From Streptomyces olivoverticillatus (GTDB taxonomy: Bacteria > Actinomycetota > Actinomycetes > Streptomycetales > Streptomycetaceae): a stretch of 64,000 bases of DNA. Each line of letters begins with the position of its first letter. Position 1 is the first letter of the stretch. The notes beneath the pieces were generated by a model. The model was not told where the DNA came from and ran no database searches. It saw nothing but the letters and a program-made list of their open reading frames with translations. Below are positions 15,301 to 26,301 of this stretch, one piece after another. The translations under genes and the position numbers were made by a program. The stretch covers positions 558,001-622,000 of the forward strand of contig NZ_JACHJH010000004.1 in assembly GCF_014203555.1 (NCBI RefSeq), read 5' to 3'.

Positions 15301-15672
15301 TTACGGATGCTGCGGCGTGATCACCACCGCCGTGCCGTACGCGCAGACCTCCGTGCCCACGTCCGCTGCCTCCGTGACGTCGAAGCGGAACATCAGGACC
15401 GCGTTCGCGCCGCGGGCGCGGGCCTGTTCGATCAGGCGGTCCATGGCCTGGTTGCGGGTCTCGACGAGGGTTTTGGTCAGGCCTCGGAGCTCGCCGCCGA
15501 TCAGGGACTTGAGGCCCGCGCCGATCTGGCTGCCGATGTGGCGGGAGCGCACGGTGAGGCCGAAGACCTCGCCGATCACGCGCTCGACCCGGTAGCCGGG
15601 CACGTCGTTGGTTGTGACCACCAGCACATCCGACTGCTCGTGCTGTCCGCCGCCGAACTCGTCGATGCCCAT
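15301..15672 (-). CDS. YbjQ/UPF0145 family protein
   Basis: 123 residues. Family motifs: VVTTNDVPGYRVERVIGEV, GLKSLIGGELRGLTKTLVE, and ARARGANAVLMFRFDV. The fold is a pentameric ring sometimes annotated heavy-metal-binding; function unproven. GGAGG stands 8 bases before the ATG. An upstream extension of 17 codons has no ribosome site. Confidence 0.9.
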   Translation of the reverse strand: MGIDEFGGGQHEQSDVLVVTTNDVPGYRVERVIGEVFGLTVRSRHIGSQIGAGLKSLIGGELRGLTKTLVETRNQAMDRLIEQARARGANAVLMFRFDVTEAADVGTEVCAYGTAVVITPQHP

Positions 15673-15885
15673 CGCATCCACCTCCGTCTTGTGCAGTTTT
15701 GTCGTTCCATGTCCCGGACGCATGCGGCGGCGGCAGGGTTGCGCCGTACGGGTGCAGGGCGGCGGCCGTACGCTGGAACCGAGGGGTCTGCGAAGGCGTT
15801 GGTAGCTTGGGGCCGCTCATAGCCTCTCCACGCCTGTGCCCGGGCCTCGCACGAGCCTGCGCCCATGACCCAGGAGCCTGACACC

Positions 15886-16938
15886 GTGACCCCCGTAACC
15901 CTCGCAGTCGGCACTCAATGGCTGAATTCGGATTACCTGATCAACCAGTTCGGGCTGATCGGTGTCCTGGCCATTGTTTTCGCGGAATCGGGCCTCCTCA
16001 TCGGCTTCTGTCTGCCGGGCGACTCGCTGCTCTTCACGACCGGCATGCTGGTCACCACGGGGCAGCTGAACCAGTACCCCCTGTGGGTGGTGTGCGCGCT
16101 CGTCGTGGTCGCCGCGATCCTCGGTGACCAGGCGGGCTATCTCTTCGGGCGGAAGGTCGGGCCCACGCTCTTCAAGCGCCCGGACTCGAAGATCTTCAAG
16201 CAGGAGAACGTCGAGAAGGCCCACGAATTCTTCGAGAAGTACGGGCCGAAGTCGCTGGTCCTGGCCCGCTTCGTGCCCGTGATCCGGACCTTCACGCCGA
16301 TCATCGCCGGCGTGAGCCGGATGAACTACCGCTCGTTCCTGACCTTCAACATCATCGGCGGCACCATGTGGGGCGCCGGGGTGACGCTGCTGGGCTCGGC
16401 GCTCGGGAAGATCGAGTTCGTCCGCAAGAACATCGAGCTGATGCTGATCCTGGTCGTGCTGATCTCCGTGGTGCCGATCGGCATCGAGATCCTGCGGGCC
16501 CGGTCCAAGTCGAAGAAGGCCGCGGCGGCCGCGGGCTCGGCTGCCGCCGACCCGGCCGTTCCGGGTCCGACTGTTCCGGGTCCGACTGTTCCGGCCCCCG
16601 GCGGTTTCCCGGCCCCCGGCAGTTTCCCGAGCCAGGGCGGCGGCTACGGGGCCCAGGGCGGCTTCCCGGCTCCCGGTGGTTTCCAGGGGCAGGGCAGCTA
16701 CCAGGACCAGGGCCGGGGCGCTTACGGGAACCAGGCCCCCCACCAGGCTCCGCCCGCCCACCAGGCCCCCGGCGGCTACCCGGGTCACGACGGCTACCAG
16801 CCCCCCGGCAGCTACCAGGGCCAGGGCCACGGCCACGACGCTTACCAGGCGCCCGACGCCTACCAGGCCCCCAACCCCTACCAGGACGACACGCCGCCCC
16901 AGCCCCCCGCCCCGCGCGGCCGCCACGCCAAGCGCTGA
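15886..16938 (+). CDS. DedA family membrane protein with long Gly/Pro/Gln/Tyr-rich tail
   Basis: 350 residues from this GTG. The first 215 or so form the DedA/SNARE-associated core: EFGLIGVLAIVFAESGLLIG-type first helix, LPGDSLLFTTG, GYLFGRKVGP, and ARFVPVIRTFTPIIAGVSRM. DedA proteins are lipid scramblase/flippase-like transporters needed for envelope homeostasis. The last 130 residues are low-complexity repeats (GGFPAPG, YQAP, GQGHGHDAY) absent from short homologues. GTG at 15886 chosen since AGGAG lies 9 bases before it; an in-frame ATG at 15865 has no ribosome site. Confidence 0.87.
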   Translation: MTPVTLAVGTQWLNSDYLINQFGLIGVLAIVFAESGLLIGFCLPGDSLLFTTGMLVTTGQLNQYPLWVVCALVVVAAILGDQAGYLFGRKVGPTLFKRPDSKIFKQENVEKAHEFFEKYGPKSLVLARFVPVIRTFTPIIAGVSRMNYRSFLTFNIIGGTMWGAGVTLLGSALGKIEFVRKNIELMLILVVLISVVPIGIEILRARSKSKKAAAAAGSAAADPAVPGPTVPGPTVPAPGGFPAPGSFPSQGGGYGAQGGFPAPGGFQGQGSYQDQGRGAYGNQAPHQAPPAHQAPGGYPGHDGYQPPGSYQGQGHGHDAYQAPDAYQAPNPYQDDTPPQPPAPRGRHAKR

Positions 16939-16952
16939 CCCCGAAGCACCCC

Positions 16953-16980
16953 GAAGCCCCCGCCACTGAGCGGGGGCTTC
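16953..16980 (+). terminator. terminator after dedA
   Basis: GAAGCCCCCGC and GCGGGGGCTTC, a perfect 11-bp stem with a 6-base loop, 15 bp after the stop codon. Confidence 0.8.
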
Positions 16981-17062
16981 CGCTTAACCGGCCCCCAATG
17001 CGCGCACCCGTTCGCCATCAGGCATCGTGGCCCTAGCAGGGCGGCGTATCGAGGAGTGCGTG

Positions 17063-18760
17063 GTGGCTGATCGGCAGCGGGGCGGCGACGCAAAAGACCC
17101 TGGCCGGGATCCGGACGAAGACCGCAAGCCGCCCTCCGACGAAGCGCACAGCGCCTTCACCCCGCCCCTCGGCGTGCCACTGCCGCCCCCGCCCGAGGAA
17201 GAGCACCCCACCTCCGAATTCGCGCTGCCCGAGGGGCTCGCGCCCGAGCCCTCGGAGGCCGAGCCCGAGCGGTCGGCCTTCACGCTCCCCGAGGGCACCA
17301 CGGCCCCCTCCGGTTCCAGTACGACCCAGAGCACCGCCTACCCCGCCTTCACCCCGCCCTACGGCATACCCAAGGTCAGCCTCACGAAGGTGGAGATGCC
17401 CTGGCAGGACCGGATGCGCACCATGCTGCGCATGCCGCTGGCCGAGCGGCCCATGCCCGAGCGGCCGGGGAAGCCGGAGGCCGGGCCGCCCGTACCGCGC
17501 GTGCTCGACCTGACGCTGCGCATCGGCGAGCTGCTGCTCGCGGGCGGGGAGGGGGCCGAGGACGTCGAGGCCGCGATGTTCGGCGTCGCGCACGCGTACG
17601 GGCTCGGCCGCTGCGAGCCGACCGTCACCTTCACCCTGCTGACCGTCAGCTACCAGCCCTCGCTCGTCGACGACCCGGTCACCGCCAACCGCACGGTGCG
17701 GCGGCGCGGCACCGACTACACCCGGCTGAACGCCGTCTTCCGGCTCGTCCACGACATCACCACGCAGGGTCTGACCCTGGAGGAGGCGTACGGCCGGCTG
17801 GCCGAGATACGGCGCAACCGGCACCCGTACCCCGGCTGGGCGCTCACCGCGGCGTCCGGGCTGCTCGCCGGCGCGGCCAGCATGCTCGTGGGCGGCGGAC
17901 TCGTGGTGTTCCTCGCGGCGGCGGCCGGGGCGATGCTCGGCGACCGGCTCGCGTGGCTGGCGGCGGGGCGCGGGCTGCCGGAGTTCTACCAGTTCGTGGC
18001 GGCCGCCATGCCGCCGGCCGCAATGGGTGTGGCGCTGAGCGCCAGCCACACGGCCGACGTCCAGGCCTCCGCGGTGATCACGGGCGGGCTGTTCGCGCTG
18101 ATCCCCGGGCGGGCGCTCGTCGCGGGCGTACAGGACGGCCTGACCGGCTACTACATCACCGCCGCGGCCCGATTGCTCGAAGTCGGCTATCTGATCGTCG
18201 GGATCGTCTGCGGCGTGCTCGTCGTGCTCTACGGAGGCGTGCACATCGGCGGCGGGACGCTCAGCCCCGAGGCGGCGCTGAGACACCAGGAGCGGCCCGT
18301 CATCCAGATCATCGCGGCGATGCTGCTGGTCTTCGCCTTTGCGGTGCTGCTCCAGCAGGAACGTCACACCGTGTGGGTCGCGACGCTCAACGGCGGGGTC
18401 GCGTGGGTGGTCTACGGGGCCATGGCCGACACGATCAAGGCCGACCCGGTGCCCGCCACGGCCATCGCCGCCGGGCTCGTCGGCCTCTTCGGGCAGCTGA
18501 TGGCGCGCTACCACCACGCGTCGGCGCTGCCGTACGTGACGGCGGCGATCGGGCCGCTGCTGCCCGGTAGTGCGGTCTACTTCGCGCTGCTGAACTTCGC
18601 GAAGAACGAGCTGAGCACCGGCATCTCCAGCCTCACCAAGGCGGCGGCGCTGGCGCTGGCCATCGCGATCGGAGTGAACCTCGGGAGCGAGATGTCCCGG
18701 ATGTTCCTCAAGGTGCCGGGTGAGGTGCGGCGCGCAGCAAAGCGGACGCGCGGCTTCTAG
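17063..18760 (+). CDS. ThrE-type threonine/serine exporter family protein
   Basis: 565 residues. The N-terminal 150 residues are hydrophilic and Pro/Glu-rich. The DUF1212 (ThrE) domain follows: LDLTLRIGELLLAGGEGAED, YGLGRCEPTVTFTLL, TRLNAVFRLVHDI. About ten membrane segments run to the C-terminus, the last ones being the ThrE_2 half, so both halves are fused in one protein. The GTG at 17063 lies 6 bases after GAGGAG; the codon before it is also GTG but too close. Convergent with ppa. Confidence 0.88.
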   Translation: MADRQRGGDAKDPGRDPDEDRKPPSDEAHSAFTPPLGVPLPPPPEEEHPTSEFALPEGLAPEPSEAEPERSAFTLPEGTTAPSGSSTTQSTAYPAFTPPYGIPKVSLTKVEMPWQDRMRTMLRMPLAERPMPERPGKPEAGPPVPRVLDLTLRIGELLLAGGEGAEDVEAAMFGVAHAYGLGRCEPTVTFTLLTVSYQPSLVDDPVTANRTVRRRGTDYTRLNAVFRLVHDITTQGLTLEEAYGRLAEIRRNRHPYPGWALTAASGLLAGAASMLVGGGLVVFLAAAAGAMLGDRLAWLAAGRGLPEFYQFVAAAMPPAAMGVALSASHTADVQASAVITGGLFALIPGRALVAGVQDGLTGYYITAAARLLEVGYLIVGIVCGVLVVLYGGVHIGGGTLSPEAALRHQERPVIQIIAAMLLVFAFAVLLQQERHTVWVATLNGGVAWVVYGAMADTIKADPVPATAIAAGLVGLFGQLMARYHHASALPYVTAAIGPLLPGSAVYFALLNFAKNELSTGISSLTKAAALALAIAIGVNLGSEMSRMFLKVPGEVRRAAKRTRGF

Positions 18761-18790
18761 TTGTACGAACAGTCGTACGAAGCCGCGCGT
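18746..18790. terminator. bidirectional terminator overlapping 3' end of exporter gene
   Basis: ACGCGCGGCTTC (18746-18757, last codons of the exporter) pairs perfectly with GAAGCCGCGCGT (18779-18790). The loop holds a second stem, GTACGA/TCGTAC. Placed between convergent genes. Confidence 0.7.
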
Positions 18791-18812
18791 GCCGTCACCT
18801 CAAACAACCAGC

Positions 18813-19310
18813 TCAGTGGTGCGAGCCGCCCGCGGCCTCAAGGCGCTTGTAGGAGGCCTCGATCTCGGCCTCGGCCTCGGCGCGGCCGACCCAGTCGGCG
18901 CCCTCGACGGACTTGCCCGGCTCCAGGTCCTTGTAGACCTCGAAGAAGTGCTGGATCTCCAGGCGGTCGAACTCCGACACGTGGTGGATGTCGCGCAGGT
19001 GCTCCACGCGGGGGTCGTTCGCCGGGACGCAGAGCAGCTTGTCGTCGCCGCCGGCCTCGTCCGTCATGCGGAACATGCCGATGGCGCGGCACTTGATGAG
19101 GCAGCCCGGGAAGGTCGGCTCGTCGAGGATGACGAGCGCGTCCAGCGGGTCGCCGTCCTCACCGAGGGTGTTCTCGACGAAGCCGTAGTCGGCCGGGTAG
19201 CTGGTCGAGGTGAAGAGTCGGCGGTCCAGACGGATGCGACCGGTCTCGTGGTCCACCTCGTACTTGTTCCGCGAACCCTTCGGGATCTCGATGGTGACGT
19301 CGAACTCCAC
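18813..19310 (-). CDS. ppa: inorganic pyrophosphatase, family I
   Basis: 165 residues. Hydrolyses pyrophosphate to phosphate in the cytoplasm. Active-site motifs: IPKGSRNKYEVDHETG, YPADYGFVENTLGEDGDPLD (the family Asp cluster), and DDKLLCVPANDPR. The start is the GTG of a Val-Glu-Phe-Asp sequence, with AAGGAG 6 bases upstream; the upstream in-frame ATGs belong to the leader. Divergent from dacB as in other Streptomyces. Confidence 0.96.
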   Translation of the reverse strand: MEFDVTIEIPKGSRNKYEVDHETGRIRLDRRLFTSTSYPADYGFVENTLGEDGDPLDALVILDEPTFPGCLIKCRAIGMFRMTDEAGGDDKLLCVPANDPRVEHLRDIHHVSEFDRLEIQHFFEVYKDLEPGKSVEGADWVGRAEAEAEIEASYKRLEAAGGSHH

Positions 19311-19393
19311 GGGTGGCTCCTTCATGATCAACACATACGTCTGGTGATTAAGTGTCCCCCACGCAGGTGTGTGGTGGCGAAAGGGGCTGGTCC

Positions 19394-20863
19394 GTGGTGC
19401 CTGAGGCCGGGCGGTGGCAGATCAGGTGGTGGCGGAACGCCCCCGAGGCACAGCGCCGGACCGTGCGGTTCGTCGCCGTCTCCGCCGTGGCCGGGCTCGT
19501 GGTGGCGACCGGCGCCGTGCTGGCCGCCGGTCCCTGGGACTCAGGTCAGCGTAAGGCCGAACGGGCACGGGCCGCCGCAGCTCCGCGGGCGGGTGGCGAG
19601 CATCACGCCGGGCATGTCATATCCGCCGCGCCGCCGGTCCTCGCCCCCCTCGGCGGAGCGGGTGCGGCCGGGGGGCAGGAGCCGACGCGGGACGGGCTCG
19701 CCGCGACGCTGGAACCGCTCCTGACGGCTTCCGCACTGGGCCCCGAGCGCTCGGCGTCCGTCTTCGACGCGGCGACGGGGCAGAAGCTCTACGGGTCCGG
19801 GTCGGACACCGCGTACACGCCCGCCTCCACGATCAAGCTGGCGACGGCGACGGCGGCGCTCGCCGCGCTGGGGCCGGAGCACCGGATCGAGACGGCGGTG
19901 GTCCGCGAGGGTGAGGGGATCGTGCTCGTCGGCGGGGGCGACCCGACGCTGACGGTGCAGTCCCAGAAGGGCGACGGGCCGCGCTTCGCGAGCCTCGCCG
20001 AGCTGGCGGACGCGACGGTGCGGGCGCTGAAGGGGCGCGGCGTCTCGCACACGACGCTGGGGTACGACGCCTCGCGCTACTCCGGGCCCGCCATGCACCC
20101 CATCGGCCCGAACGAGAACCTCGCGCCCGTCAGCGCGCTGATGGTCGACGAGGGCCGGATGGACGACTCGGACCACGGGCCCGCCGAGCGCACGGCGGAG
20201 CCGGCGGCGGACGCGGCGCGGAAGTTCGCGGCGATGCTGCGGGAGCGGGGCGTCGCGGTGGACGGGGACCCCGCCGAGGCGCGGGCGGGCGCGGGGGCGC
20301 AGCGCGTCGCGTCGGTGGCGTCGGCTCCGCTGTCCGCGCTGGTCGAGCGCGCGCTGACGAACAGTGACAACGACATCGCGGAGGCGCTGGCCCGGCAGAC
20401 GGCGCTGGCGTCCGGGGCGTCGGCCGACTTCGAGGGCGCGGCGAAGGCGGCGACGGCGGGGCTGACGAAGCTCGGCCTGCCGATGGCGGGCGTGCACTTG
20501 GCGGACGGCAGTGGCCTGGACCGTACGGACCAGGCGTCGGCGGACTTCCTGGCCGAGCTGCTCGCGCGGGCGGCGGACCCGCGTCGTCCGGAGCTGCGGC
20601 CGGTGCTGACGGGGCTTCCGGTGGCGGGCTTCACGGGGACCCTGAAGGAGCGCTACTCGGGGGACGACGGGGCGGCGCGCGGCGTGGTGCGGGCCAAGAC
20701 GGGGACTCTGACCGGGGTGAACACGCTCGCGGGGACCGTGGTGGACGCATCGGGGCGGCTGCTGACGTTCGCCTTCATGACGTCCGGGACGACGGATCCC
20801 GACGGGGCGCAGCGGGCGCTGGACCGGCTGGCCACGGGTGTGGCGGGGTGCGGGTGCCACTGA
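19394..20863 (+). CDS. dacB: D-alanyl-D-alanine carboxypeptidase/endopeptidase (PBP4 type)
   Basis: 489 residues. Penicillin-binding peptidase that trims or cleaves peptidoglycan stem peptides outside the membrane. One N-terminal membrane anchor (FVAVSAVAGLVVATGAVLAA). Active-site motifs: SxxK in PASTIKLATA, SxN in NSDNDIAEALAR, and KTG in RAKTGTLTGVN. Size fits class C PBP4. Start GTG at 19394 has AAGGGG 7 bases upstream; the longer frame from 19352 lacks a site. Confidence 0.93.
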   Translation: MVPEAGRWQIRWWRNAPEAQRRTVRFVAVSAVAGLVVATGAVLAAGPWDSGQRKAERARAAAAPRAGGEHHAGHVISAAPPVLAPLGGAGAAGGQEPTRDGLAATLEPLLTASALGPERSASVFDAATGQKLYGSGSDTAYTPASTIKLATATAALAALGPEHRIETAVVREGEGIVLVGGGDPTLTVQSQKGDGPRFASLAELADATVRALKGRGVSHTTLGYDASRYSGPAMHPIGPNENLAPVSALMVDEGRMDDSDHGPAERTAEPAADAARKFAAMLRERGVAVDGDPAEARAGAGAQRVASVASAPLSALVERALTNSDNDIAEALARQTALASGASADFEGAAKAATAGLTKLGLPMAGVHLADGSGLDRTDQASADFLAELLARAADPRRPELRPVLTGLPVAGFTGTLKERYSGDDGAARGVVRAKTGTLTGVNTLAGTVVDASGRLLTFAFMTSGTTDPDGAQRALDRLATGVAGCGCH

Positions 20864-20930
20864 CCTCAAGCTGCGCCCCCCGCGCCCGTAGGCCTCACTC
20901 CCCGGAGGGCGTTGCACGTACCGTGAAGCC

Positions 20931-22049
20931 ATGACGAGCGTCGGTGGCACGGAGATGGTCGACTGGAAGCTCGCGGTGGCGACCGCGGTCCGGCTCGTGA
21001 AGCCGGGTCCCGAGGTGAGCCGGGACGAGGCGCGGGAGGTGGTCGCCGAGCTGCGGCGGCACGCGAAGGCGTCCGAGGAGCACGTCCGGGGGTTCACCCG
21101 GATGGTGCCGGCGGCAGAGGGGGGCGATACACCCGTTCTGGTCGTGGACCGGGCGGGGTGGGTCAAGGCGAACGTAGAGGGCTTCCGGGCCGTCCTGGGC
21201 CCGTTGCTGACGAAGATGCAGGACCGGCGGGCCGGGCTGCCGGGCGGCGCGGTGCTGGGGGCGGTGGGCGGCAAGGTGACGGGCGTGGAGCTCGGCATGC
21301 TGCTGTCGTTCCTGGCCTCGCGGGTGCTGGGGCAGTACGAGACCTTCGCCCCCGTCGTCGGGGAGCTGTCCGGCTCCGCCACGGGGCGCCTGCTGCTGGT
21401 GGCGCCGAACATCGTGCAGATCGAGCGGGAGCTCGAAGTCGACCCGCACGACTTCAGGCTGTGGGTGTGCCTGCACGAGGAGACGCACCGCACGCAGTTC
21501 ACGGCGGTGCCCTGGCTCCGGGACCACATCGAGAGCGAGATCCAGGCGTTCCTCGGCGAGACCGAGGTCGACCCGGCCACGCTGCTGGAGCGCATCCGGG
21601 AGGCGGTGCAGTCGCTCGGGGGCGGCAGGCCGCCGGAGGAGGGCGGTGGTGGCCGCAGCATCGTGGAGCTGGTGCAGACGCCCGCCCAGCGGGAGATCCT
21701 GGGCCGGCTGACGGCCGTGATGTCGCTCCTGGAGGGGCACGCGGACTACGTGATGGACGGGGTCGGGCCGCGCGTCGTGCCGAGCGTGGTCGACATCCGG
21801 GAGAAATTCCAGAAGCGGCGGGCCAGCGGTGCGGGCCGTCTGGACGCGGCGCTGCGCAAGCTGCTGGGACTGGACGCCAAACTGCGGCAGTACCGTGATG
21901 GGGAACGCTTCGTGCGGGCGGTCGTCGACGAGGTCGGCATGGAGGGTTTCAACCGGGTCTGGACGTCCCCGAACACCCTTCCTACCAAGGTTGAGATCGC
22001 CAAACCGGCGGACTGGGTCGCACGGGTGCACGGACGGACCGACGCGTGA
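20931..22049 (+). CDS. zinc-dependent metalloprotease-like protein (DUF2342 family)
   Basis: 372 residues of an actinobacterial family sometimes labelled coenzyme F420 biosynthesis-associated. A zincin motif HEETH is present in LWVCLHEETHRTQFTAVPW near residue 182, and a Glu-containing helix (EGHADYVMDGVGPRVVP) follows near residue 270, as in the family. No signal peptide, so cytoplasmic. Located between dacB and tilS, the conserved position. The true substrate is unknown. Confidence 0.85.
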   Translation: MTSVGGTEMVDWKLAVATAVRLVKPGPEVSRDEAREVVAELRRHAKASEEHVRGFTRMVPAAEGGDTPVLVVDRAGWVKANVEGFRAVLGPLLTKMQDRRAGLPGGAVLGAVGGKVTGVELGMLLSFLASRVLGQYETFAPVVGELSGSATGRLLLVAPNIVQIERELEVDPHDFRLWVCLHEETHRTQFTAVPWLRDHIESEIQAFLGETEVDPATLLERIREAVQSLGGGRPPEEGGGGRSIVELVQTPAQREILGRLTAVMSLLEGHADYVMDGVGPRVVPSVVDIREKFQKRRASGAGRLDAALRKLLGLDAKLRQYRDGERFVRAVVDEVGMEGFNRVWTSPNTLPTKVEIAKPADWVARVHGRTDA

Positions 22050-22239
22050 CGCGGTCACGCCCTGTACCGGATGAACGCTCCCGTAATCACCCGTCCGAGG
22101 GACCGTGTGCCAAGGGTGGGCGTGCGATGCTCGGGTAACGGCTCGCCTCTGTCACCATCGACGCACGCAGCGTGACGGAAACCCGGGGCCCGCAAGGCTC
22201 CGGGACCCCCCTCCGAATGGAACGATTGGACACACGGAC

Positions 22240-23262
22240 ATGGGTCCACACCCCGCGGTCGCGGCGATACGCCTGGCGGTCCGCCGCGTACTCCACGACG
22301 TCCTCACCCTGGCACCGCCTGCTTCCGTACCCAGCGCGGCCGGGGACCGGCCGCCGCTCGTGCTCGTCGCCTGTTCCGGCGGCGCCGACTCCATGGCCCT
22401 CGCCTCCGCGCTCGCCTTCGAGGCGCCCCGGCTCGGCGTCCGGGCCGGCGGCGTCACCGTCGACCACGGCCTCCAGCAGGGCTCCGAGCTCCGCGCCGCC
22501 GAGGTCGTCAGCCGCCTCGCCGCCTTCGACCTGGACCCCGTCGAAGCCGTACGGGTCGAGGTCGGCCGCGACGGCGGCCCCGAGGCGGCCGCCCGTGACG
22601 CACGCTACGCCGCTTTGGACGCCGTCGCAGACCGGTACGGCGCCGCCGCGATCCTGCTCGGCCACACCCGCGACGACCAGGCGGAGACCGTGCTGCTGGG
22701 CCTGGCCCGCGGCTCCGGCATCCGCTCCCTCTCCGGCATGGCCGTCGCCTCCGGCGCCGGCGGCCGCTACCGCAGGCCCTTCCTGGGCCTGGACCGGCAG
22801 ACCGCCCGGAAGGCCTGCATGGTCCAGTCGCTCCCTGTCTGGGACGACCCGCACAACGCCGACCCGGCCTACACCCGCTCCCGCGTCCGCCACGAGGCCC
22901 TCCCCGTCCTGGAGAAAGCCCTGGGCAAGGGCGTGGTCGAGGCCCTCGCCCGCACCGCCCAGCTCTCCCGCGACGATGCCGACGCCCTCGACTCCTGGGC
23001 CGCCGCCGTCGAGCCCTCCGTACGCGATGATTCGGGCGACCTGGAGGTCGCCAAGCTCTTTGCTCTTCCGCCCGCCGTGCGCCGCCGGGTGCTGCGCCGC
23101 GCGGCCATCGAGGCGGGTTCTCCGGCCGGTTCGCTCTTCGCCCGGCACCTGGAGGAAGTCGACCGGCTGATCACCGGATGGCGTGGTCAGGGGGCCATCA
23201 ACCTGCCCGGGCGCGTCGCGGTTCGCAGGCAGGGTGGCAGACTGGTGCTTCGGCAGGGCTGA
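22240..23262 (+). CDS. tilS: tRNA(Ile)-lysidine synthetase
   Basis: 340 residues. Uses ATP and lysine to convert the wobble C of tRNA-Ile(CAU) to lysidine, an essential decoding step. N-type ATP pyrophosphatase loop ACSGGADSMALA near residue 45, and LLGHTRDDQAETVLLGLARG near residue 145. C-terminal substrate-binding part is short, as in actinobacteria. ATG at 22240 starts right at the conserved N-terminus; the open frame upstream to 22105 is not conserved-looking. Followed by hpt, the usual tilS-hpt-ftsH order. Confidence 0.95.
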   Translation: MGPHPAVAAIRLAVRRVLHDVLTLAPPASVPSAAGDRPPLVLVACSGGADSMALASALAFEAPRLGVRAGGVTVDHGLQQGSELRAAEVVSRLAAFDLDPVEAVRVEVGRDGGPEAAARDARYAALDAVADRYGAAAILLGHTRDDQAETVLLGLARGSGIRSLSGMAVASGAGGRYRRPFLGLDRQTARKACMVQSLPVWDDPHNADPAYTRSRVRHEALPVLEKALGKGVVEALARTAQLSRDDADALDSWAAAVEPSVRDDSGDLEVAKLFALPPAVRRRVLRRAAIEAGSPAGSLFARHLEEVDRLITGWRGQGAINLPGRVAVRRQGGRLVLRQG

Positions 23263-23337
23263 TTCGAACGGGGCCGAGCGCGTCCCGGCTGGCCTTCCAG
23301 AAGCCAGATGAGCCTTAAACAAGCGAGAGTGGCGCGG

Positions 23338-23892
23338 GTGGACGAGAAGGACATGGGCACCGACCTGAAGTCGGTGCTCATCACCAAGGAAGAGATCGAC
23401 GCGAAGCTGGCGGAGCTGGCCGCGAAGATCGACGCGGAGTACGCGGGCAAGGATCTGCTCATCGTCGGCGTCCTCAAGGGCGCCGTCATGGTGATGGCGG
23501 ACCTGGCGCGCGCCCTGTCCAACCCGGTCACCATGGACTGGATGGCGGTCTCCTCCTACGGAGCGGGCACCCAGTCCTCCGGTGTGGTGCGGATCCTCAA
23601 GGACCTCGACACCGACATCAAGGGCAAGCACGTCCTGATCGTCGAGGACATCATCGACTCCGGGCTTACTCTTTCGTGGCTGCTGTCGAACCTCGGTTCC
23701 CGCGAGCCGGCGTCGCTCAATGTCGTGACGCTGCTGCGCAAGCCGGAGGCGGCCAAGGTCGCCATCGACGTGAAGTGGGTCGGCTTCGACATTCCCAACG
23801 AGTTCGTCGTCGGTTACGGTCTCGACTTCGCGGAGAAATACCGCAACCTGCCCTTCGTGGGCACGCTCGCGCCGCACGTCTACGGCGGCTGA
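23338..23892 (+). CDS. hpt: hypoxanthine phosphoribosyltransferase
   Basis: 184 residues. Salvages hypoxanthine/guanine with PRPP to IMP/GMP. PRPP-binding motif VLIVEDIIDSGLTL near residue 105; VGVLKGAVMVMADLAR and WVGFDIPNEFVVGYGLDF are family signatures. GTG at 23338 follows GAGAG; an ATG five codons on (23353) is an alternative. Confidence 0.95.
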   Translation: MDEKDMGTDLKSVLITKEEIDAKLAELAAKIDAEYAGKDLLIVGVLKGAVMVMADLARALSNPVTMDWMAVSSYGAGTQSSGVVRILKDLDTDIKGKHVLIVEDIIDSGLTLSWLLSNLGSREPASLNVVTLLRKPEAAKVAIDVKWVGFDIPNEFVVGYGLDFAEKYRNLPFVGTLAPHVYGG

Positions 23893-23927
23893 GCACCCCC
23901 GGCCCTTGGACGGGCCCCTTCCGGCGG

Positions 23928-23953
23928 GCGGGAACCGAACCCGGTTTCCCGCC
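23928..23953 (+). terminator. hairpin after hpt
   Basis: GGCGGGAACCG-type left arm pairs with CGGTTTCCCGCC with one bulged base, 35 bp after the hpt stop. Confidence 0.5.
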
Positions 23954-23978
23954 GTTGGAGCATGCGAGGGCGGGTTTG

Positions 23979-24009
23979 TTGACCGTCCGCAGCGGCGTCG
24001 GGTGACAAT
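23979..24009 (+). promoter_or_regulatory. possible ftsH promoter
   Basis: TTGACC at 23979 and GACAAT at 24004 with a 19-base spacer. Acceptable but not ideal match to a vegetative promoter. Confidence 0.35.
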
Positions 24010-24121
24010 GCTGGGGTACCGTCCGAAGGTCAGTCTTTTCAAGCATTGTTTTTCTGCAAGGTCGAGCAGGACACCGCATGCACAGGCGCCCCAATCAGGG
24101 GTCGCCGTGCCTCACTGTGGC

Positions 24122-24152
24122 AGGAGGGACGGGGCGCTCGCGCCCCGTATGG
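24122..24152 (+). promoter_or_regulatory. Shine-Dalgarno bridged by a hairpin to the ftsH start
   Basis: AGGAGG at 24122-24127 lies 25 bases before the ATG at 24153, too far by itself. GGGGCG (24131-24136) and CGCCCC (24141-24146) form a tetraloop hairpin in between; folding it leaves 9 unpaired bases, an ideal spacing. Confidence 0.6.
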
Positions 24153-26180
<2,028 letters not shown>

Positions 26181-26207
26181 CAGTCCGGCCCGAGAGGGCC
26201 CGGAATG

Positions 26208-26249
26208 GATGCCGCGTTCCCCAGGTTTTAGCCTTGGGGGCGCGGCATC
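26208..26249 (+). terminator. terminator between ftsH and folE
   Basis: GATGCCGCG pairs with CGCGGCATC; the inner arms CCCCAGG and CCTTGGGG extend the stem. Followed shortly by CGCTTTTC. Confidence 0.7.
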
Positions 26250-26301
26250 GCGCTTTTCAGGGGCCGCGCCGGTGCGTACGTACGAGGAACGAGGCAACTC
26301 C

